A stretch of DNA of 64,000 nt, taken from assembly GCF_014199985.1 (NCBI RefSeq), contig NZ_JACHOS010000003.1, forward strand, positions 148,454 to 212,453, read 5' to 3'. Both the position numbers and the translations under genes were made by a program. This DNA is from Methylorubrum rhodesianum (GTDB taxonomy: Bacteria; Pseudomonadota; Alphaproteobacteria; Rhizobiales; Beijerinckiaceae). The notes below the pieces were generated by a model that was not told where the DNA came from, ran no database searches, and saw nothing but the letters and a program-made list of their open reading frames with translations. This document shows, in pieces, positions 9,001 through 16,064 of the stretch (position 1 is the first letter of the stretch; every line of letters begins with the position of its first letter).

Positions 9001-9960
9001 TCAGAACAGCGAGATGAGGACGATACCGGCCACCATCAGGGCGGCTCCGCCCAGCCGCGACGCGCCGGCCCGCACCCGCTTCATGCCGACCCAGCCGAAG
9101 TGATCCAGTGCCACCGAGGTCAGCAGGTTGGCGGTGATCAGCAGGCCGTTGAAGGCGCCGGCCCCGACCTTGTCGACGAACAGCAGGCCGGCGAACACGG
9201 CCACGGCCCCGGTGAGGCCGGCCAGCGGCATCCACCAGCGCACCCCTTCCAGGTCGGTCCGCCGCGGCAGCGGCTTCGGCCGCAGCAGGAAGACCAGCAC
9301 GAAGACGAACACCACCGGCAGGAACGAGACCAGGGCCGCGAGCCAGGGGTTGACCAGGGCCCCGCGCAGCTGTGCGTTCCAGACCACGCCGACCGCCTGC
9401 AGCGCGCCCGCGACGACGATGAAGGGATAGAGCAGCCTTGGATTGAGGCCGTGGCCGGTCTCCTGGCTCGCGCCATCCCCGCTCGCGCCCTCCCTGCTCG
9501 CGTCCTGGCCGGGCGTGACGCGGGCGATGAACGTCACGCCGACGGCCATGAGCAGGCCGCCGAGCCAGGGCATCGGCTTGAATCCGCCGCCCGGCAGCCC
9601 GAACAGGCCCAGCGAATCCATCGCCAGCGAGGTCAGGATGTTGGCGGTCAGCGTCAGGCCGTTGAAGGGGCCGGCGCCGACCTTGTCGACGAAGGCGAGG
9701 CCGCCGAACACCGCCACCGCGCCGGCCACGCCCCCCAGGGGCGCGTACCAGGGCATGCCGCCGAGCGTGTCGAGGCCCGGCAGCGGCGTCGGCATCACGA
9801 GGAACAGCGTGGCGAAGACGAAGACGATCGGCAGGAAGGAGACCGACGCCGCCAGGAACGGGTTGACGAGCTGCCCGCGCAGCTGCGCGTTCATGGAATT
9901 GCCGAGCGCTTGGAGCGCGCCCGCCACGATGATGAAAGGGTAGAGCAGGGCGGCACTCAC
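9001..9960 (-). CDS. DMT-family transporter, fused tandem DUF606 (YdcZ) domains
   Basis: A 319-residue membrane protein made of two homologous halves. The first half begins LLYPFIIVAGALQALGNSMN and the second LLYPFIVVAGALQAVGVVWN. Both continue with AQLRG.LVNP.LAA.VSFLP and LAFVDKVGAGPFNGL-type helices. Each half is one DUF606/YdcZ unit (PF04657) of about five membrane helices, usually encoded as a separate ~150-residue protein. A hydrophilic linker of about 30 residues (residues 150-175, rich in Gly/Ser/Asp) joins them. GTG start at 9960. Substrate unknown. It lies 34 bp downstream of the ArsB-like gene, so the two probably share a transcript. Confidence 0.8.
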   Translation of the reverse strand: MSAALLYPFIIVAGALQALGNSMNAQLRGQLVNPFLAASVSFLPIVFVFATLFLVMPTPLPGLDTLGGMPWYAPLGGVAGAVAVFGGLAFVDKVGAGPFNGLTLTANILTSLAMDSLGLFGLPGGGFKPMPWLGGLLMAVGVTFIARVTPGQDASREGASGDGASQETGHGLNPRLLYPFIVVAGALQAVGVVWNAQLRGALVNPWLAALVSFLPVVFVFVLVFLLRPKPLPRRTDLEGVRWWMPLAGLTGAVAVFAGLLFVDKVGAGAFNGLLITANLLTSVALDHFGWVGMKRVRAGASRLGGAALMVAGIVLISLF

Positions 9961-9994
9961 GCGGGTCGGCCTCCGGATCGACGAGGGGCGGGGG

Positions 9995-11263
9995 TCAGGC
10001 GAGGATCAGGGCCGCGAGCGCGAGCGCGAGCGCCGGGGGCATGACGAGGGCGCCGAGCTTCAGGAACGCCCAGGCGGAGACGTTCTCGCCCTCGCGGCGA
10101 ATCGCGGTGAGCCAGAGGATCGTGGCGAGCGAGCCCGTGACCGAGAGGTTCGGCCCGAGATCGACGCCGATCAGGACCGCGCCCGCGACCGTCTCCGGGA
10201 CGTGCGCCGCCTGCACCGCGGCGCCCGCCAGGAGGCCCGCCGGCAGGTTGTTCACGAGATTCGATCCGAAGGCGACGAGGGCGCCGCCGGCCCAGGCCGC
10301 GGCGGCGGGATCGCCCTGCGCGGCCTGGCCCAGGAGGTCGGCGAGCCGCGTGAGCAGGCCGGTGTTCTCCAGGGCCTCGACCAGGACGAAGAGCCCGGCG
10401 ACCAGCGGCAGCACGCCCCAGGAAACGTCCCGGGCGACCGCGACGAATCCGCCCCGGTTGATCGCGAGCACGACGAGGGTGGTGGCGAGGCCGGCGAGGA
10501 AGGTCGGCAGGCCGAGCTCGATCCCGGCGGCCGAGGCGCCGATGAGGGCCGCGCCGGTGGCGACGATGCCGAGGCCCGCGACCATACCGCCGAGGCCCAG
10601 GGCCGGCGTCTCGACCGCGGTCGCGACCGTCTCGGCCCTCAGCCGCGCGTTCTGGGTCAGGCGAAGGACGATGTAGGTCGCGACGATCGCCAGCAGGGAG
10701 GGCAGGGTGAAGGTCGCGAGCCACTGTCCCAGCGGCGGCATGTGCTCGGCGAACACGACGAGGTTGGCCGGGTTCGAGATCGGCAGCACGAAGCTCGCCG
10801 CGTTGGCGATGAAGGCGCAGATGAACAGGTAGGGCAGGGGCTGCTTCACGCCGGCCGCCTTCGTCGCGGCGAAGACGGCCGGCGTCAGCACCACCGCGCA
10901 GGCATCGTTCGAGAGGAAGACCGTAACCACCGTGCCGACGAGGTAGACGAGTAGAAACAGCCGCGTCGCCGAGCCCTTCGCGGCCCTCACCGCGTGGGCG
11001 GCGAGCCAGTCGAACAGCCCTTCCTTCCGGGCGATTTCGGAGAGCAGCATCATCCCGACGAGGAAGAGGTAGACGTCCGTGCCCTTGGCCGTGCCCTCCA
11101 GGGCGGTCTGCCAGGGGATCAGGCCGAGAACGACGAGGAGCGCCGCACCGGCCACCGCCCAGACCGCCTCCGGCCAAGCGAAGGGGCGCAGGATCACGCC
11201 GAGCGTCGCCAGCGCGGCGATGCCCCAGGTCGCCGCGTTCGGGTTCTGGATCAGCGCGCCCAT
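9995..11263 (-). CDS. ArsB/NhaD-type (ion transporter superfamily) membrane transporter
   Basis: A 422-residue protein with about 10-12 hydrophobic segments. Family marks are FLVGMMLLSEIARKEGLFDW, the TVVTVFLSNDACAVVLTP segment (conserved SNDA), SFVLPISNPANLVVF and, in the second half, FGSNLVNNLPAGLL with GVDLGPNLSVTGSLATILW. These are typical of the ArsB / arsenite-antimonite efflux family in the wider SLC13/IT superfamily. No arsR or arsC lies nearby, so arsenite efflux is unproven. The ATG at 11263 gives the normal family length; AGAAGGAAG lies about ten bases upstream. Confidence 0.75.
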   Translation of the reverse strand: MGALIQNPNAATWGIAALATLGVILRPFAWPEAVWAVAGAALLVVLGLIPWQTALEGTAKGTDVYLFLVGMMLLSEIARKEGLFDWLAAHAVRAAKGSATRLFLLVYLVGTVVTVFLSNDACAVVLTPAVFAATKAAGVKQPLPYLFICAFIANAASFVLPISNPANLVVFAEHMPPLGQWLATFTLPSLLAIVATYIVLRLTQNARLRAETVATAVETPALGLGGMVAGLGIVATGAALIGASAAGIELGLPTFLAGLATTLVVLAINRGGFVAVARDVSWGVLPLVAGLFVLVEALENTGLLTRLADLLGQAAQGDPAAAAWAGGALVAFGSNLVNNLPAGLLAGAAVQAAHVPETVAGAVLIGVDLGPNLSVTGSLATILWLTAIRREGENVSAWAFLKLGALVMPPALALALAALILA

Positions 11264-11682
11264 CGGCGTCGGGCTTCCTTCTGTCGGAGAACGTGACCGG
11301 GTTCGGATCGGAGCCGGGCCACCATTGCGGACCGCCGCCGGCATGGGCAGGGCGCGGATCGGGCTCCAGGACTCAAGCCCGAAGGCCCGAGGATCAAGAC
11401 CCAATACCAAAGCCCTGCGATCCGCATCGACGCCGATCCTCGACGACCGCCGCTCAAGTTCCCTCGAGCGGCACCGTTCCAGCCTGATCCATCACAACAG
11501 CGCGATTTTCGAGTGGGGTGTGCGGGCGGGGCCGGCGTGGAGGGCGGCCGGACGCTTCGGACGAGGCGAGCCCCGGTGCGTCGGTGCTCCGTCCTGCCGG
11601 GCGCCGGAAAGGGAGGGGCGGAACAGCCTCCTGAAGCGCCGGTTTCCCGAGGGCACAGAGAACCGCCACTGGGAGATCCGCC
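11264..11682. other. Intergenic region between divergent genes
   Basis: About 420 bp separating the leftward ArsB-like gene and the rightward small secreted protein. No gene, hairpin or clear promoter could be defended here. Frames in it lack ribosome binding sites. Confidence 0.6.
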
Positions 11683-11949
11683 ATGAAGGCCCTGACCCTC
11701 GCTCTCGCGAGCACCCTCCTGCTCACGCCCGCCGCCTTCGCCGCCGAAGGTTCGGGCACCAGCCGCTCCGGTACCGCCAACAGCACGGGGCCGAACGATG
11801 CCGGGTCCGGCGCGTCGCCCGGGGCGGCCGGCAGCGGACCGACCTCCGGCGACAAGAGCCGCTCCGGCACCGCCAACAGCACGGGGGCCAACGATGCCGG
11901 GTCCGGCGCCTCACCCGGTGCCCAGGGCAAGGGCCACGACGCCCGCTAG
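11683..11949 (+). CDS. Small secreted protein with two Gly/Ser/Asn-rich repeats
   Basis: An 88-residue precursor. The signal peptide MKALTLALASTLLLTPAAFA is cleaved before AEGSG. The mature ~68 residues consist largely of two copies of SRSGTANSTG-x-NDAGSGASPGA (copies start near residues 27 and 59), separated by a short Gly/Ser/Thr linker. No cysteines, very hydrophilic, presumably disordered in the periplasm or outside. GGGAG stands eight bases before the ATG. Function unknown. Such short repeat proteins are frequent in Methylobacterium but this one I do not recognise. Confidence 0.65.
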   Translation: MKALTLALASTLLLTPAAFAAEGSGTSRSGTANSTGPNDAGSGASPGAAGSGPTSGDKSRSGTANSTGANDAGSGASPGAQGKGHDAR

Positions 11950-12266
11950 GGCGCTGTCCGACGACCTGGATGCCGGTTCGTCGTGAGTACACGCGTTGAG
12001 ACAAGAACCTGGAGTCGACGGTCTGGCGCGATCAGGTCGGACACGGCTCTAGCGTCTTTCGTCAAGGATGCCCGCGCCGCCGTCTGGCCCGGTGGCGGCC
12101 TTCGAAGGTGGGGAGGGGCGGGCCCGAAGGCCCATCCTCCGGGCCGCTCGCCCCGCGGCTCGGATGGGCACAAGAGATCGTCCGGATTCCGCACGGCTCC
12201 CGGACGATGCTTAGCGGCACCCGCCCGACCGCCTCCCATCACAGAAGGGGAGGCGGCCGAACCGTA
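11950..12266. other. Intergenic region between convergent genes
   Basis: About 315 bp. Near the right end there is a nine-base-pair inverted repeat, CCGCCTCCC at 12229-12237 with GGGAGGCGG at 12248-12256, just past the stop codon of the leftward PepSY gene. It lacks a T-run, so it is at best a weak terminator. Nothing else seen. Confidence 0.5.
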
Positions 12267-12899
12267 TCAGTCGTTCTTCACTGTGCCGTCCGGACCGACC
12301 TTGACCTCCTGCTCGCGGTCGGTGGCCGCCAGCTTGATCTCGTACTCGACCGAATTGCCCTCACGCTCGACCTCGGCCTCGTAGGCCTTGCTGCCGGGGA
12401 CCTTCTGCTCGGCCAGGGCGATCGCGTCCTTCAGCGAGACCTTGGCGTTCTGGAAGTCGCTCGCCTTCAGGCGGGTGAAGTAGCGCTCGATCGGCTGGTT
12501 CTCGCTCTTGAAGAGTTCCCCCGTGTCGGCGTTGACGCCGTGCTCGACGAGCTTGCCGCTCGGGTACACGACCTTGATCGCGTAGCGCGCCGGGTTCTTG
12601 CCGTCGGCCTTCTCGAAATCGGCGTCGATCGCCCGGCCGCCCTTCTCCTCGCCCTCGGCCTTGCCCTCGGCGGTGGCGATGGCCTGGGCGAGGCCGACCT
12701 TGGCCGATTTGGCGACCTGCCACTCCTTGAGGTCGCTGTTGGACTTGGCGGCCTCCGTCGCGCTGGGCGCGCGGCCGGTGGTTTCCGGATTCTTGGTCAG
12801 GTCGGGGTTCTGGGCCGCAGCGACGCCCGTCATCAGGGCGAGGAGGCCGGTGGCGGCGGTCAGGCGCAGGATGTTCGTCTTCATGGCGGTCGTCTTCAT
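12267..12899 (-). CDS. Secreted PepSY-domain protein
   Basis: A 210-residue protein starting MKTTAMKTNILRL at 12899 (GGGAG upstream; the ATG at 12884 is an alternative). The signal peptide ends at GVAAA-QNPDL. Two PepSY-like units follow: AQAIATAEGKAEG ... GKNPARYAIKVVYPSGKLVEHGVNADTG (about residues 80-135) and KDAIALAEQKVPGSKAYEAE ... YEIKLAATDREQEVKVGPDG (about 160-205). PepSY modules are periplasmic regulatory or inhibitory domains. The charged linker is rich in Lys/Glu. Probably periplasmic. Partner unknown. Confidence 0.75.
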   Translation of the reverse strand: MKTTAMKTNILRLTAATGLLALMTGVAAAQNPDLTKNPETTGRAPSATEAAKSNSDLKEWQVAKSAKVGLAQAIATAEGKAEGEEKGGRAIDADFEKADGKNPARYAIKVVYPSGKLVEHGVNADTGELFKSENQPIERYFTRLKASDFQNAKVSLKDAIALAEQKVPGSKAYEAEVEREGNSVEYEIKLAATDREQEVKVGPDGTVKND

Positions 12900-13071
12900 G
12901 GCGGGTCTCCCGTTTTCGGGCTTGAGGACCCTCTGAACGGCCCTGACCGCCGCTTGGTTGCGGCGCGGCATGACGTTCGAGGCGCGATGGTACCCGCCGT
13001 CTCGCGCCTGCGGTCGCGCGCGCCGATGGCGGCCGCCGAACGGAACGGCGCGGGGCGTGTCATCTTCCGCC

Positions 13072-13100
13072 TTGACATATATCTAATATGAAAATAACTA
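13072..13100 (+). promoter_or_regulatory. Sigma70-like promoter before the Nudix gene
   Basis: TTGACA at 13072-13077 and TAACTA at 13095-13100 are separated by 17 bp, in an AT-rich island that stands out from the surrounding GC-rich DNA. The spacer (ATATATCTAATATG) is itself partly symmetric and could hold an operator. It lies 39 bp upstream of the chosen ATG at 13139. Confidence 0.55.
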
Positions 13101-13138
13101 ATTCGCACTTCGGATATAAGGTGAGTCGGGAGCGCCCC

Positions 13139-13897
13139 ATGAGTTCAGCCGAATCCGAGGCCGCCTTCCTGGCGCGCTACGATCCCGCCGATTACGCGCG
13201 GCCCGCCGTCGCCGTCGATCTGGTGCTGCTGGGGCTGTCCGGCGCCCGGCCCGCCATCCTGCTGCTGCAGCGCGATCGCCACCCGCATGCGGGGCGCCAC
13301 GCGCTGCCCGGCGGCTTCGTCGGGATCGACGAGGCGCTGGAGGACGCCGCCGCGCGTGTCCTGCGCGAGAAGGCGGGGGGCGCGCGGGCGCATCTGGAGC
13401 AGCTCTACACCTTCGGCGCCGTGGAGCGCGATCCGCGCATGCGCATCATCACGGTCGCCTATCTCGCGCTCCTGACCGAGGCGGCCTTCGCCGAGGCGCT
13501 GGCCCGGGCTCCGGCCCTGCGTCTCGGCACGGTCGTGACGTCCGCAGGAGAGGAATCCGCGGGGGAGGAGCCCGTGACGGTCCGCGCGACCGACGGGGCG
13601 GCGCTTCCTCTCGCCTTCGACCACGCCGAGATCGTCGCCCTCGCCCTGCGGCGGCTGCGGGGCAAACTCGATTATTCGGAGGTCGGCTTCGCCCTGCTGC
13701 CGGAGCTGTTCACCCTGCGCCAGCTCCAGGACGTGCACGAGGCGATCCTCGGCACGCGCCTGAACAAGCCCGCCTTCCGCCGCCGGATGCTCGACCGCGG
13801 CTGGCTCGATCCCACCGGCCGGTTCGAGACGGGCACCTCCTACCGCCCGGCCGAGCTGTACCGCTTCCGTCCGGCGCCCTCGCAATCCCCCTCATAA
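13139..13897 (+). CDS. Nudix-domain protein with C-terminal winged helix (NrtR-like)
   Basis: A 252-residue protein. Residues ~20-130 form a Nudix fold with LLLQRDRHPHAGRHALPGGF, then GIDEALEDAAARVLREKAGG, a degenerate Nudix box in which the usual REUxEExG is RVLREKAG: one of the two metal-binding glutamates is a lysine. The C-terminal ~60 residues (LPELFTLRQLQDVHEAILG, RRRMLDRGWL) match the winged helix of NrtR-type regulators, which bind ADP-ribose-like ligands and repress NAD genes. The start at 13139 has GGGAG eight bases upstream. First of a three-gene set with an SPFH protein and an NAD-kinase-like protein. Could be a regulator, an enzyme, or both. Confidence 0.75.
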   Translation: MSSAESEAAFLARYDPADYARPAVAVDLVLLGLSGARPAILLLQRDRHPHAGRHALPGGFVGIDEALEDAAARVLREKAGGARAHLEQLYTFGAVERDPRMRIITVAYLALLTEAAFAEALARAPALRLGTVVTSAGEESAGEEPVTVRATDGAALPLAFDHAEIVALALRRLRGKLDYSEVGFALLPELFTLRQLQDVHEAILGTRLNKPAFRRRMLDRGWLDPTGRFETGTSYRPAELYRFRPAPSQSPS

Positions 13898-13943
13898 TTC
13901 CTCCTGCAATTCCCCTCCCCAATCCCCTCGAAAGGAGACTGAC

Positions 13944-14924
13944 ATGGCCACGATCCGCCGCTTCGGCGTCCTGTCCCAGCTTCGGAGCGAGGCGAGCCAC
14001 TACGTCGTCCGCTTCCGCAACGGCCGCCCGCGCCAGAGCGGGCGCGGCCTCGTCTTCTGGTTCCGCCCGGAGACCGCGAGCATCAGCGAGCTGCCGATGG
14101 ACGACCGCGAGATGACGCTGTTCGTCCGCGGCCGCAGCGCGGATTTCCAGGCGGTCGCGGTGCAGGGCAGCATCGGCTGGCACGTCGCCGATCCCGAGCG
14201 GCTCGCCGCCCGCGTCGACTTCTCCCTCGACCTGCGCACCGGGCGGCTCCAGGGCGAGCCGATCGAGCGGATCGAGGCGCGCATCGCCGGGCTCGCCAAC
14301 CAGACCGTTCTGCAATTCCTCGGCAGCGCCCCCGTGCGCGCCCTGCTCGATGCCGGGCCGGAGGCCCTGCGGGCACAGGTGCAGGCGGCGCTCGGCACCG
14401 AGCCGTCGCTTGCCGAGATCGGCATCGCCGTGGTCTCGGTGCGGCTCACCAATCTCGCCCCGTCGAGCGAGCTGGAGCGCGCCTTGCAGACGCCGACCTA
14501 CGAGGCGCTGCAGCAGAAGGCGGACGAGGCCACCTTCGCCCGCCGGGCGGTTGCCGTGGAGAAGGAGCGGGCGATCGCCGAGAACGAACTCGCCACCAGG
14601 ACCGAACTCGCCCGGCGGGAGGCGCTGCTGATCGCCGAGGAGGCGCAGAACGCCCGCAACCGGGCGCAGGCCCGGGCCGAGGCGGAGGGGATCGAGGCCG
14701 GCGCGGAGGCCGAGCGCATCCGCGTGGTCGACGGGGCGCGCACCGAGGCCGAGCGGGCACGCGTGGCGATCTACCGCGACGTGGCGCCGGGCACCCTGCT
14801 CGGCCTCGCCGCCCAGTCGCTGGCGGGCAAGCTCGACACGATCGAGCACGTCAACGTCACGCCGGACCTCCTCGCCACCCTCCTCGGCGAATTCCGCCGG
14901 CCGACCGGCCTCCCGGCCCGCTGA
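13944..14924 (+). CDS. SPFH / Band 7 domain protein
   Basis: A 326-residue protein. The N-terminal ~170 residues form an SPFH domain (FRNGRPRQSGRGLVFWFRPE, then the FVRGRSADFQAVAVQGSIGW strand-rich core). Residues ~200-275 are a long Ala/Glu/Arg coiled coil (KERAIAENELATRTELARRE) typical of flotillin/prohibitin relatives, and the C-terminus is a short helical tail. There is no clear N-terminal transmembrane segment, so membrane attachment would be through the SPFH head or partners. AAAGGAG precedes the ATG. It lies 46 bp after the Nudix gene and 11 bp before the NAD-kinase-like gene, clearly one operon. Its role is probably to form an oligomeric scaffold. Confidence 0.8.
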   Translation: MATIRRFGVLSQLRSEASHYVVRFRNGRPRQSGRGLVFWFRPETASISELPMDDREMTLFVRGRSADFQAVAVQGSIGWHVADPERLAARVDFSLDLRTGRLQGEPIERIEARIAGLANQTVLQFLGSAPVRALLDAGPEALRAQVQAALGTEPSLAEIGIAVVSVRLTNLAPSSELERALQTPTYEALQQKADEATFARRAVAVEKERAIAENELATRTELARREALLIAEEAQNARNRAQARAEAEGIEAGAEAERIRVVDGARTEAERARVAIYRDVAPGTLLGLAAQSLAGKLDTIEHVNVTPDLLATLLGEFRRPTGLPAR

Positions 14925-14935
14925 GGGAGGGATTG

Positions 14936-15829
14936 ATGGCCGCGCTCACCCCCCGGGCGGTCTTCGTCACCCGCGAGACCGATTACGAGCTCCTGATCGC
15001 CCGGCATGCCACCAGGGGCCAGGCCCGCTTCTTCCTGGAGAGCCGCGGCCAGGGGCTGGCGCAGGTCGAGGCGCGCCACGAGCGCTTCCACGCGGTGCTG
15101 GCCCGGGCCCGGGCCGCGGTGCCGGGCGCGTGGCGCCAGACCCTGGTGCGGCGGGCCGACCTCGACCGCTTCCTGTTCGCCGCGGACGACGTGGTCGTCG
15201 CCGTCGGGCAGGACGGGCTGATCGCCAATGTCGCGAAGTATCTGGGGGCGCAGCCGGTGATCGGGGTGAACCCGGACCCCGACCTCTACGACGGCGTGCT
15301 GGTCCGCAATCCCGTCGAGCGGCTCCCCCGGCTGCTGCCGGCGAGCGCCGCCGGGGCGGCCGGAATCGAGCGGCGCACCATGGTCGAGGCGGTGATCGAC
15401 GGGGCCGAGCGCCTGTTCGCCCTCAACGAGATCTTCGTCGGGCACCGCAGCCACCAATCCGCCCGCTACCGGATCGAGGCCGGGGAGGAGGGGGAGGAGC
15501 ATTCCTCCAGCGGTCTCATCGTCGCCTCCGGCACCGGGGCCACCGGCTGGGCCCGCTCCATCGCCGAGGCGACCCGGCTCGGCCTGTCGCTCGCCCCCGA
15601 GGAGCGGGCGGTGGGCTACTGGGTGCGCGAGCCGTTCCCGAGCGTCGCTACCGCCACGCGGCTGCGGGCCGGCAAGCTCACCGATGCACCGCTCCGCGTC
15701 ACCTCGCGGATGAACGAGGGCGGCGTGGTCTTCGCCGACGGGATCGAGCAGGATTTCCTGGGCTTCGGCTGGGGCCGGCAGGTGCGGATCGCGCCGGCCG
15801 ACCGGGCCCTGCACCTCGTGACTGGCTGA
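14936..15829 (+). CDS. NAD-kinase-like protein
   Basis: A 297-residue protein whose motif order follows NAD kinases: VVAVGQDGLIANVAKYLG (around residue 90; the GGDG loop is GQDG here), ALNEIFVGHRSHQSARYRI (around 162, replacing the conserved NE/D segment) and SSGLIVASGTGATGW (around 200; corresponds to DGLIVSTPTGSTAY). The C-terminal part is beta-rich as in the family. The altered GGDG loop and TPTGST motif suggest a divergent substrate or a non-catalytic sensor. GGAGG stands five bases before the ATG at 14936. Third gene after the Nudix and SPFH genes. The family assignment rests on motif order only. Confidence 0.65.
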   Translation: MAALTPRAVFVTRETDYELLIARHATRGQARFFLESRGQGLAQVEARHERFHAVLARARAAVPGAWRQTLVRRADLDRFLFAADDVVVAVGQDGLIANVAKYLGAQPVIGVNPDPDLYDGVLVRNPVERLPRLLPASAAGAAGIERRTMVEAVIDGAERLFALNEIFVGHRSHQSARYRIEAGEEGEEHSSSGLIVASGTGATGWARSIAEATRLGLSLAPEERAVGYWVREPFPSVATATRLRAGKLTDAPLRVTSRMNEGGVVFADGIEQDFLGFGWGRQVRIAPADRALHLVTG

Positions 15830-15985
15830 GACGGGCGGCGGGGTGCTCAGGAACACCGGTTTCCCGGCCGCCCATCCCGTATATGGAAGGCGGGCGGGAC
15901 GTCCGGGCGGATGGCCGGACCACAATCATTTGTAGGGCGCGATCCTGTCGCAAAACCGCCAAGGGTGCCGATCATGGGGCTGGTG

Positions 15986-16014
15986 ATCGCGCGCCGTGAG
16001 CGTCGGCGCGCGAT
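15986..16014. promoter_or_regulatory. Perfect 11-bp inverted repeat in the NRPS leader
   Basis: The arms ATCGCGCGCCG (15986-15996) and CGGCGCGCGAT (16004-16014) pair without mismatch around a seven-base loop, 51 bp upstream of the chosen NRPS start. It could be an operator or an mRNA hairpin. One candidate GTG start (15996) lies at the end of the left arm, which argues against that start. Confidence 0.6.
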
Positions 16015-16064
16015 TCGACCGATCCGGGAATGGGCAGCACGTGGAATCGGCAGCAGAGCATCGG

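Noticed and set aside
12229..12256. Inverted repeat after the PepSY gene as a terminator
   Set aside because: No T-run on the transcribed strand, so recorded only as a weak hairpin.
15996..16064. GTG at 15996 as start of the synthetase
   Set aside because: It lies at the end of the left arm of a perfect hairpin, lacks a ribosome binding site, and adds residues unlike the family. Kept only as an alternative.
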